A stretch of 64,000 nucleotides of DNA from assembly GCA_965153355.1 (NCBI GenBank), contig OZ231127.1:26722001-26786000 (forward strand). The letters are read 5' to 3'. A program made the translations under genes and the position numbers. This DNA is from Flaccisagitta enflata (taxonomy: Eukaryota > Chaetognatha > Sagittoidea > Aphragmophora). Below are positions 31,801 through 37,000 of this stretch, piece by piece (position 1 is the first letter of the stretch; each line of letters opens with the position of its first letter). The notes under the pieces are model-generated. The model did not search any database. It was not told where the DNA came from and was given only the letters and a program-made list of their open reading frames with translations.

Positions 31801-33600
31801 ATGAAATGGACTTTCTCACGATCCGCCTAAAGAGAAAAACGTTTCATGTCTCAACCTTCCTCTCCTATTCCGTCCTCGAAGATTTTGTTCGTGTTCTTGC
31901 CAGCGAGACCGCCGATAAGACTTTGTTCGTTCATCGCGGTGGTCCGTTATTGGATTTCCTCTTCTTCAAATACAATTGGTCTCCGTCCTCAGTCGTTGAC
32001 GCCGTCGATCTTGCCTCTCGAAATAGTGTCCGCGACACTGTTTCCGGTCTGTCTGAGGCCATGACGGGAGGTCCGTTTTGTTGGCGCGCCTGTTTGTTTG
32101 GTGACACGACTTCTCCTTCTTATTTCGCGCTTCGTCATCGAGACATTAACGCCTCGCTTCTCTACGATTTTTGCATCAAATTTTTTTGCATCAAATTTGG
32201 TGGTTTTGGCGGTGAAGAGATGCGACACGCTGTCGCGTACCATGACGCCAACCCATCGCCATCCCGCCCCCGCAGCCGCGGTGATACGTGCGAAGGCCGA
32301 AGTAGGAAAAGAACGAGAAGTTCATCCTCTCGTTCTCGCTCACGTGCGAAACCCTCAACAAGGAAATCTTCTGAAAAGGAATTTTGAATGGCACCAGAGT
32401 TAAGAGAAATTTTGTCAATGGGAATCCACCATGAGCACATAAATCAATGAGACCACTATGAGCGACGATTTTGTGCAATATGCAGAACTGTGAATCCTGA
32501 CTATGAAAACTATTTTCAATGTGCCATTGCTTTAATTTAAATGCCTTACTGTTCGTGTCTGATATGTTTTGTTACCATTTAGTTTTGTAGCCCTTACGTT
32601 TGCCCCCTGTGGCTTATTTGCCTGGATACTTAACTAAGACTCTAGAACTGGCTATCTGGCACAGAGGCCCTTTTTCGTCCCGCATTAACTACCTTCCACT
32701 TTGTATTTCTTTGCCTAGATCATAGCAGAGAACCAAGCAATCTAAGAAGACAAATATCAATTAACATTCGATAGTTAATTAGTTACAAAGGAACTCAATC
32801 AAGCGATCGGGTTCAAGCCTACGTGGAAGAAGGTAAGGCCCGCAAGATATAGGCCCTTACAGTTAATCTTATCATTATGTTATTTTTCCTACTGTCGAAC
32901 GCAAGTTAACAGGCCAAAAAACCAACGCTACTACCAAGTAAATCAATTGCACCAACTGACCTGTTTCAAGCGGCCTGACTGTGACTTGGCCCATGGATGA
33001 GCTCCGATTTCCATTTCTAGATTTTTCTCGTCTTCGCGCGTAATGAACTCGTTGAAGATGGTAACTCCCGGAAATGGCATCGAGGGGACTGCGAAGATAT
33101 TAGGGACAAGAAATGCGTTGACAATGTGTAACTATGCAATAACGATGAAATGTTAAAATCCTGACTTGAAACTCATTCAAAAATTCGGGTTACAAGATAA
33201 CCGAAGTCGGCAAACAGGTAATTCGAACCATAGCATACAAATTATCTGCATATCTCGTAATTGACAATGCTCACTAGGCGCAGTGCCCCTTCCTACTTCC
33301 TAACCGTGACGTCAAGTTGTCTGCCTTAATCAAAACAAGCCATCTTCTATTAACGTAATGTCACCTACCAGCTCCCAATATCCGATGCCAATTACAATCC
33401 TTGTCGTCGTAATCATCGACTGTCGCTCGGAATGCCACAGAGCAGCGAGTGCAAAACACAAACGAGCACAACGATTCCTCTTCCTCGACGCAAGCCGTAT
33501 TGTCATCGAATGGTTCAATCACACCTTCGCACTGCAGGCAACGACGGATCCCCTTACAACCGCACGGGCGCGGATAATGAATCCCAGATGGAGGCTCCAT
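13812..33600 (-). CDS. ALKBH4: ALKBH4, Fe(II)/2-oxoglutarate dioxygenase
   Basis: The family contains demethylases acting on protein (actin) and nucleic acid substrates. Three coding exons (33600-33369, 33088-32961, 14555-13812) give 367 residues with consistent phase. Exon 1 has the Cys-rich start CGCKGIRRCLQCE; exon 2 has PFPGVTIFNEFITRE and SQSGRLKQ; exon 3 opens DYGPKCNFKKRKLKLE and contains VEQCNLDYDPARGSAIDPHF. The metal ligands are seen as HFD in exon 3 and the His of DTWVHEV, and the 2OG-binding Arg lies in RRIAIAFRE. A ~100-residue charged, Ser/Thr-rich insert separates the HxD from the distal His and makes the protein longer than the ~300-residue human form. Intron 2 is 18.4 kb because it contains a complete LTR retrotransposon in the opposite orientation. 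Confidence 0.94.
14685..15089 (+). repeat. 5' LTR of the 18.2 kb retrotransposon
   Basis: It is 405 bp and base-for-base identical to 32457-32861 by visual comparison. Taking the shared ends and the GTTA duplication, the termini are TATGAG and CTTACA, which does not follow the canonical TG..CA rule on the left; a TG start at 14687 is an alternative but leaves no matching target duplication. Confidence 0.9.
15092..15109 (+). promoter_or_regulatory. Primer-binding site (tRNA-Ser-like)
   Basis: TGGCGCATCGGCATTTCT begins 2 nt after the 5' LTR. TGGCGC is the usual complement of a tRNA CCA end, and the following bases resemble the tRNA-Ser type primer site of some insect gypsy elements. Downstream, 15110-15858 is a leader in which I see no convincing gene. 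Confidence 0.65.
15859..16533 (+). CDS. Unrecognised 224 aa ORF upstream of gag (18.2 kb element)
   Basis: The N-terminal half is Arg/Ser/Pro-rich and basic (MDPPYRRNQRSQRR start), suggesting nucleic-acid binding. The C-terminal ~80 residues are globular-looking and hydrophobic (RLIFCAILVVKE, EELVLQAWDYVF). No known domain is apparent. Its place between the leader and the RNase H-like mini-ORF suggests an accessory protein of the element, although a decayed gag fragment cannot be excluded. Confidence 0.5.
   Translation: MDPPYRRNQRSQRRSSSPESNSAPNRASASPSRRFRRSPSARPQYRFEAHHQGAEHSPLVASLLNNSRPLSRDDFDEWTNRFRNAVSLASPSPPRRPRPEYRNWLPRDQASPSPSATLNPLWAPSHHGRYSSRRRDHVERTSRLIFCAILVVKEDNPNGNADQLWLAFVQKLTSTPLFDSEELVLQAWDYVFEAPARSQFRIFVEGTAQAVFNRIFAFALPTSQ
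16653..16943 (+). CDS. RNase H-like mini-ORF upstream of gag
   Basis: A 96-residue frame starts at the ATG at 16653. The stretch GHKLLTPAQSTWSNLKRELA, followed a few residues later by ETDFLPLRSLL, lines up with the RNase H region of this element's own pol (KKLS...QQNWSTYDREYFA, then TDHRPLLAWKK). The Glu of the RELA segment and the Asp of TDF are kept. The first catalytic Asp is replaced (IVNGEEQ) and TDH has become TDF, so a catalytically dead copy is likely. It is in a different place and order from normal pol. Similarity is judged by motif spacing only. Confidence 0.55.
   Translation: MAEASPPEYIVRLYSSPAAIGFNILRIVNGEEQIVNNGHKLLTPAQSTWSNLKRELAALKYAFDSNSTLLSENDYIVETDFLPLRSLLLAGFAAPQ
17049..18521 (+). 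CDS. gag: Gag of the 18.2 kb element
   Basis: This 490-residue structural protein would form the particle that packages element RNA. An Ala/Asn/Pro-rich N-terminus is followed by a retrotransposon-gag type core (DLDEWFEIFENAVKLAMNPS ... WAYFFRFRESLPETPYQDYI). The C-terminus is a long Arg/Asp/Ser tract of repeated RDR/RDY units with no CCHC zinc knuckle, so RNA binding is presumably through the basic tail. The next ORF is in another frame, starting 95 bp after the gag stop. Confidence 0.85.
   Translation: MPPPLPPTIPSVPNAIQLGAQPPHNPIPMVGNDNANNHQNANQGDAAAAANAATAAALAATMAVTNERASSIPVDSFRSGVDDLDEWFEIFENAVKLAMNPSSDDRKWQLCKSWLPIKLDSEARAVYKQIPSTLTYDQTKAQLKDRLVDPNEVYKWKAMKTQIVWDGKESFQALATRVKRAVDNYEKELDDSGKKWAYFFRFRESLPETPYQDYIDLSLTKQDRTIENAMELASMELASRVKMTQRDKEPAKEPKQVAFTGLAMADDRIGGLELAIAQLGTEVRNMSVQGKSSDDRGRSTGDGYNRYSRDRYRDSSGSPSRDRQYNRDRNGNRRDQSYGRDRDYRRDQESRREPSFSRDRDYRRETSRRDQDPNRDRNSRRDRDEQNRSGRDNRRDYSNGRQRDDRNAGRGRSPTPRTPSDDRNYGGRNYDRNRNQGRDRNRVDRNYNAIQTADEYSNDSEDDATLDARLLSLLQKKESRLARQGRNPEN
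18617..20824 (+). CDS. pol: Pol part 1: protease, reverse transcriptase, start of RNase H
   Basis: The aspartic protease motif is GDTGSS near residue 50. A Pro/acidic linker follows, then the RT: FLTDFRKVNER, SSLDLTKGFWQIPI, the catalytic YLDDILV at about 20266-20286, and LGLTGYYRHF. RNase H begins with IIKSDASLTAIGYVLTQ and then the frame stops at 20824. The premature stop comes from a 20 bp tandem duplication (20789-20828). Domain order PR-RT-RH-IN is that of Ty3/gypsy. Confidence 0.92.
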   Translation: MIPDTPESHTYPESPDPPPGDYRPQWKAEFSISIKTGLDGKYQKVLALGDTGSSRCTISEDFFRDSPALRKRPYRNLTTRGTAINGSKVLTVGIVNVPFRINNNYMAINCRVVRGLIQPVILGWDFFSKFKATLNTVEGLLEFRDWAPTPLVKDSTVLSGCFYRIHEDVTIPANSKMHKMVELMADKDHIKSASTMVATEPFVDQGEQAATCRAISDVRDCMFLTELMNCTDSDVKLEAGRVLGYAEFFDPFELEKYCYKTEMVNDYVSDDSAYESGNSSEADSDDEELEEIVCDRPPNSQTLAAHQVDTLDPPQPQDTPPPRSGWTPPPRARRKRIPPGAKPLSIDYSTISEEAKPYKDQLKNLLEVKHEGAFSQHDRDYGKTSVIQYRAHMKNPPGPPISVSPYRTTPEAREAIDKQAFEMMADGLVRPSTSPYSAPILLAKKKFGGFRFLTDFRKVNERCDKVVYPLPRIEDSIQRLKDPRIFSSLDLTKGFWQIPIAPEDCKYFAFSTETMHLEYLVAPMGAKNSPSYLTALMQLVLRGLPSQHVISYLDDILVADSNMEDHLHHLDLVLTALEKAGLKLNPSKCHIAQDSVVCLGHKLSKYGIGPDPANMDKIKSWKTPENIKRLRTFLGLTGYYRHFIKGYSDIAQPLTELTKEDVEWKWTSIHQHAFETLRDYLTSNNVMCYPDFAKPFIIKSDASLTAIGYVLTQKVDGKEKVISYGSKKLSTVLRS
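20789..20828 (+). pseudogene. 20 bp tandem duplication breaking pol
   Basis: Two near-identical 20 bp units starting GGTTCTAAGAAG lie at 20789-20808 and 20809-20828. Since 20 is not a multiple of three, the second unit shifts the frame and gives a stop inside RNase H; coding similarity resumes in another frame immediately after. Confidence 0.85.
20829..22239 (+). CDS. pol: Pol part 2: rest of RNase H and integrase core
   Basis: It continues RNase H (YDREYFALLCAVRA, TDHRPLLAWKK). Next is an H2C2 zinc-binding integrase domain (GHPSHDKM ... CKVCDQE) and the integrase catalytic core with D (VCDLISL), D (TSDNGGEFDSD) and E (QGHVERFNRTL). The in-frame stop is at 22239, but similarity to the integrase C-terminus continues in another frame from about 22190, so a second frameshift is present. 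The first ATG in this frame is at 20905, inside the domain, and is not a real start. Confidence 0.9.
22190..23690 (+). CDS. pol: Pol part 3: integrase C-terminus and long Pro-rich tail
   Basis: This frame opens with the integrase C-terminal region (DVEAYNRKVKHTPLEEGDRV ... HKLQPKWSGPLKV, a GPY/F-like module). About 400 residues of Pro/Thr/Ser/Ala-rich sequence follow, with short basic and acidic patches and no known domain. No chromodomain is seen. The tail is unusually long for a Ty3/gypsy integrase. The frame is open upstream to 22017, but that part overlaps the integrase core and is a shadow. Confidence 0.75.
23783..24037 (+). repeat. Cluster of poly-C runs
   Basis: Six runs of 9-13 consecutive C lie within about 250 bp just after the pol tail, separated by ordinary sequence. 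The rest of 23691-24984 is AT-rich and I see no gene in it. Confidence 0.85.
24985..27024 (+). CDS. DEDDy 3'-5' exonuclease-domain protein carried by the retrotransposon
   Basis: This 679-residue ORF starts MPKKKEQKKRDEEATWLRHF (ATG at 24985). Residues ~125-330 form an RNase D/WRN-type exonuclease domain. Motif I is PIFVGLDQEDKGATIQLAY (DxE), motif II is VAGNAIAGDFPSLLKSLG, and motif III is LSYCGHDALIGLDT with the Tyr four residues before the Asp, as in the DEDDy class. All four acidic residues and the Tyr are present, so it could be active. The C-terminal ~270 residues are Ser/basic-rich and low complexity. It is not a normal LTR-element protein; I infer a captured host exonuclease. Substrate (RNA or DNA) cannot be told. 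Confidence 0.75.
   Translation: MPKKKEQKKRDEEATWLRHFYPDGTQFKLPTPVPNPYEDGAALVIPVESHLEDKIRYCMEDVPPYRGQSRPSPTIDEGQYFDYEFKRQLKTPGVTLDKLTPKEIVHVRSYDAAEQHLTPLLQIADKSPKPIFVGLDQEDKGATIQLAYRHNNDKKVIVLQMRSGLKRLPKGPPTSLQNEGDYEIIIKVITHWNITVAGNAIAGDFPSLLKSLGLEENQIENVRFIDTGLQYAFLSNFARGPEALRVFMASCHESKNRGILGATSLKFQYEFVKENVVVDKRPKLRNHLADYGEIKGRLSGVALSYCGHDALIGLDTATGLADMISVCPSIFALVCDEELSFDSHSAIEMVKALRDLMDMRAGNSPFCDPPSELTPEQRETVDGVFAKWDDVRDKVATFEEKEMIRRREKQIVCAILRSQWDSKRTIMQETYVPASSQFLPLPSTQSAGSSSSPPDRDCLGRVVIAIPAAEKITPAALSTDKTASKRKLSDRSDDECRKVSFQEDSLVVKAKVPVVSRHHSSSSSPSASPSSSSSANRMDATPSPDQRRSALRNSSHGKNVNEGESEPESEIGCIDEYESMKVVKEIDVAPFYSKNLDGNDKSLLSSKNPVSYPISHLTTDKSKVKSAALPLLPLTMSLLGNSSSQYSISSRLTSTFHEPPPHSRSAFRYNDVSADRGTH
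27686..27768. repeat. (GAA)n microsatellite
   Basis: A nearly pure AGA/GAA run of about 27 units. Confidence 0.95.
28040..28142. repeat. (GAA)n microsatellite, second tract
   Basis: A pure AAG run of more than 30 units, flanked by GAC/GAT-rich sequence. Long poly-Leu or poly-Phe frames on the other strand are artefacts. Confidence 0.95.
28208..28697. repeat. Inverted pair of a dispersed hairpin-ended repeat
   Basis: The left copy (28213-28330, plus) and right copy (28500-28694, minus) share the GGCTACCCCAGTCGCGT-type start, GTGGGTGGGCAGGGGCCATA, and the terminal palindrome AGTCGCGTAGCACGCGACT. Further copies are at 54,224-54,340 and 63,708-63,870. Confidence 0.85.
29367..30358. mobile_element. 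Fold-back (hairpin) element inside the retrotransposon
   Basis: The arms start near GTGATTGGTTCCATCTCAAA on the left and end in the complementary sequence on the right. They contain matching segments such as AAAGATTGA.ACCAAGATTG and GGGGTACC blocks. Complementarity covers almost the whole 992 bp. There is no credible coding content. Confidence 0.8.
30504..31282 (+). CDS. Asn-rich ORF, first part of a degenerate accessory gene
   Basis: The frame is open from a predicted 3' splice site at 30503; the first ATG is at 30533. After a Pro/Ser start there is a long Asn tract (interspersed Ser, Asp, Lys), then a globular-looking region (FIDRVVSKLARCKPDDFYDV ... AIDDFVLEMVYQQIF) ending at a TAA at 31280. 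Protein-like sequence continues in the same frame past the stop and then in another frame, so this and the next entry are probably one decayed gene. Confidence 0.55.
31185..32387 (+). CDS. Exonuclease-like (degenerate DEDD fold) ORF with Arg/Ser-rich tail
   Basis: This 400-residue frame overlaps the previous one. Residues ~190-330 (RESKFLAITYRLKK ... LFVHRGGPLLDFLFFKYNW ... YFALRHRDINASLLYDF) follow the strand-helix pattern and spacing of RNase D/EXD1-like domains but lack most catalytic acids, as in inactive family members. The C-terminus is an Arg/Ser/Lys-rich tail just before the 3' LTR. Real coding in this frame probably starts near 31,380. The assignment rests on pattern only and could be wrong. 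Confidence 0.4.
   Translation: MMKRPAISDLTKLPTLCVSQRFIREIKMRFWRKMRKSVFYQNDYDDSKATERWTERRIWKFIRLLSAKSNVPIPREAYPLRARFAVDEALCLYEKGEIEIVDFAAVIAAICGDDAELLLEVAEEAAARSKPIGEYFKRRRRLRLTCPSSASEFEPCCNDNRPLHNLATGESRILVLPSDVVDFRQRLRESKFLAITYRLKKMTGIDEMDFLTIRLKRKTFHVSTFLSYSVLEDFVRVLASETADKTLFVHRGGPLLDFLFFKYNWSPSSVVDAVDLASRNSVRDTVSGLSEAMTGGPFCWRACLFGDTTSPSYFALRHRDINASLLYDFCIKFFCIKFGGFGGEEMRHAVAYHDANPSPSRPRSRGDTCEGRSRKRTRSSSSRSRSRAKPSTRKSSEKEF
32457..32861 (+). repeat. 3' LTR of the 18.2 kb retrotransposon
   Basis: Identical to 14685-15089; followed by GTTA, matching the 4 bp before the 5' LTR. Confidence 0.9.
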
Positions 33601-34022
33601 TGTTCTAACGAGCTATGAAGTACCAAATTATCTATTAGCACTTTTTTGTTTGTTCATTCGTCTAACAGTGACATTATCAACACATTTTAGATGGTAATCT
33701 GCAACGAAGGTGCATTCTTAGTTTTTTTAATGAAATTGTTCAAGGGATAATGAAAGAGAAAGAAAGAGCACGGAATGCGGGGGAAAATTCCTTGTGTCTT
33801 ATCATTCTTGACACAAAACATATATATGCATGAATATGAACAAAATCGAAATAACAGTTTGTTTTTTTTTCAAACGTGTGAATCAAAGACAAGAGAAGAC
33901 GAACACAGGCGTGATTCAGTTGGTCAGATTCAAAAATTGAAAGAAATTGTTTTCTTAAACGATAGCACAGGATCATCAAGGAACATCCACTTGGATGCCT
34001 CGACTACCGACTTGGCCCCTGA
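33601..34022. other. Intergenic gap between RBM8A and ALKBH4
   Basis: About 420 bp, AT-rich. I see no gene; it must contain the RBM8A 3' UTR and the ALKBH4 promoter. Confidence 0.5.
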
Positions 34023-37000
34023 TCATCGCCTCCTCCTGTCCCCGCTCGACGATCTTCGCCTTCTTCGCGTGTCGCGCTCCGCTCTTCTCTTCTCACGCTC
34101 GATCTCGCGCTGACTCTTGTAGGGGGCCCTCACGAAAGCCCAGTCCACGCGAATGGTTTGGCCCAACAAGTCGCTCCCGTTCAATGCTTCCATAGCCGCC
34201 TGAGCCTCTTTGTACGTCTCGTATTCGACCAAAGCGTATCCTGGGAGACAGATAGATAGATGGACGGACAGGAAGACATAGTTAAAGATATAGAGACAGA
34301 AATAAAAGACATAAGTAAAGAAAGACAAAGGCAGAAAGGTAGAAAGATAGACAGGAAAGAAGATACAGACAAAATATGAAAAGGGGAGAAATTGGAATTT
34401 AAACAATTGCACACTGAAAGCGCCACTCATGGCCAAAACAATCGATTCAATTCAATACTATTAGCGTTCACCAAACTGACCCCAATCCCGTCGATTGACC
34501 AGTCTCATCGAATTGATCATCGGCGATTACCTTTGAGAAATCCGGTTCGTCGATCGAGATTGAGATGGATGTTTTTGATCTCGCCGTGATCGCTGAACTT
34601 ATCGATGACGTCCTCCTCGGTCGCTTCTTCGTGGACGTTGGTGATGAAAAGGATCCAACCTTCGATCGATCTCTGAGGTCCGTTCTCACCCCCGGCCTGA
34701 CCAACATGGAGGATTAAATCAAGTGAGGCGATTATTTGGTTCTCCGAGTGCGAAGGAAGACCGAAATATAACCGAAACAGTGGTCCGAGGCGAAGCTCGC
34801 ATTCCTCGGATCAAGGTCCACTTATAGATTACTGTTGTATAATTCTGGGTAAGTATGGGTAATTGATCTTGTCGAGTATTGATTGATTTATTATAATTGA
34901 TTGATTGATTGATTGGTAAACATATTATTGATTCTATTATACCTCAAGGAGCTATATTTTTAGTATTTATATTAAAAATATAGTGACTTGACATTGTTGT
35001 CTATTTTTAACCCTCAATTTCCGCGTATCCATGATTGTGCATAGGTTCCAATGGGGTAAAAGGGGATGGCGATTACGATGGAAGTCCAAGTGTAGTTAAA
35101 AATGGTTAAATATTGTTAAATAATGTTAAATAGTGTTAATATTTCGTAAGGGTGCTAACGACTATGTAAACTGATCTCGTTGCCCATGTTAATTCGTTAG
35201 AACGAAAACACCATGTAAAAGGGCCGGCTTTTCGTTAGCCCTTTAACGAATTCGTTGGCCTCATAACGCCATGCAAAATGATTTCGTTCAGTCACGTGAC
35301 CAGAAATTCGTTAGCCCTCTAACGAATTCGTTAGACCCCTAACGAACTCGTTAGCCTCCTTACGCCACACAAAATGATTTCGTTTCGTAAGGGGTGGAAC
35401 GAAGCAAAAAAGGTTGATGTTTGTAGAGGATCTTCTCAACTAAATCATAACGTTTCTTGCTCTCCTAGAGTGCACATGTCTTTCCAAGAGAAAATAATTC
35501 TCTGAAAATATAAAATCATAGTGGAACTCTGTCCAAATTTGGTCCGACTCACAACGCAGGTAAAGTCCGCCTAAGTTATATCTGATCGTGAACTCTGACT
35601 GAATTTCCGACTTTGCATCTGAATCTCTGTCCTTAAATCCTCGATCATCGAGGATTTGACTCGACTGCCGACTCTCCTTCTAAGTATATTTCTACTTCCA
35701 ACTTTCTCTCCAATAGTGACTGTTTGAAGTCCGAGTCTGTCCCTACTTGTCAAAGTGTGGTTGAATTGTAATTCTCTTGGAAAACTTGGAGTGACATAAG
35801 CATTGTAAAGAGTTGAAACTGAGATAATTCGCAGTAAATCTATTTCAATTAAGTCTCTGGATTAAAGCCAGGGATAAATTAATGGTAGTTGTAACATTTT
35901 TGTTAACCTTGAATGAATAAGTCAAAGAAAATTCAAAGAGACTTGGGAACACTAGCCTAAGTCAAATTAGCTCTTGGACTGAAGTCTTAGAGTAACAGAG
36001 TGATTGGTATTGGTAAAATATCTAAACTCACTTCTCCTTGGTACAAGCCCGGGACCAGTGAGTGGGAATTTAACATATTAGGAGGGACTAAGTGTAGTGT
36101 GTTTTCATGTAGAGGTAAGCGTGTGAAGCCTCAGAGGAAAAGACCGGCACTTAAGCTTCTCCTTGGGATAAATAAACTTTGATAAAATAAACTTGGATAA
36201 AATAAACTTGGATAGAATAAACTTGGATAAAATAAACTTGGATAAAATAAAATATAGGATAGACCTAGTAAAGCTTGGACTTAACTTAATTGAAGACTGA
36301 AATAAATGCACAATCAATTTGACTTTCCTAGATCCTTTGTACTTATTTTACTGTCTTATTGATGCTAGAATATAATTCACATATTAGCGATAGGCTAATT
36401 TCCATCTTGATAATTTGATAGGGCCTGAAGTTAGGGCCTCCGTAAGCACCTAGTTATCTCATATAAGGGACCTTCTGTCCCTTCCCTGTTCAATAAAGTG
36501 GCTGGGGTCAAGGGGGGGGCAAAACTATAGGGATCCCGTGCTCATGATAGGCTAACCAGGGGCAGTTAACTACATTCCTACAATTGAGTCATCAAAGACA
36601 CTCAGAATCATGAGCCCTGTAGATGACGACTATACCAACCCCCCTCCCCAAACTTATTGAACATTTGGCGCCCAATGCGGTTCTCCCTGACCATCTGATT
36701 ATCTTTTTAGGGCGCAAAACTTATTGAACATTTGGCGCCCAATGCGGTTCTCCCTGACCATCTGATCATCTTTTTAGGGCGTCAAAGGTTTTGAACATTT
36801 GGCGCCCAATGAGGCTCTCCCAGGCCATTTGATTATCTTTTTAGAGTGTCAAAGGGTTTGAACTTGCTTTTAGAATAGGTTAGAAAATAGAAAGCATCCA
36901 GAAAGCACCAAATGTTTTGAACATTTGGCGCCTAATGTGGCTCTCAACCGGGGAACCTACCAGTAAATAAGAAGCTTGGTAAGAAAGCGCCAATTGTTTA

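Larger units (their letters stand above)
14685..32861 (+). mobile_element. 18.2 kb Ty3/gypsy-type LTR retrotransposon with accessory ORFs
   Basis: Two identical 405 bp LTRs (14685-15089, 32457-32861) bound the element, with a 4 bp GTTA duplication at 14681-14684 and 32862-32865. Order on the plus strand: LTR, tRNA-Ser-type primer site, 224 aa ORF, RNase H-like mini-ORF, gag, pol (protease, RT, RNase H, integrase, Pro-rich tail), a poly-C-rich spacer, a DEDDy exonuclease ORF, a 3.5 kb non-coding stretch with hairpins and GAA repeats, then an Asn-rich/exonuclease-like block and the 3' LTR. Identical LTRs imply a recent insertion, yet pol is broken. No envelope gene was recognised and no clean polypurine tract abuts the 3' LTR. 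Confidence 0.92.
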
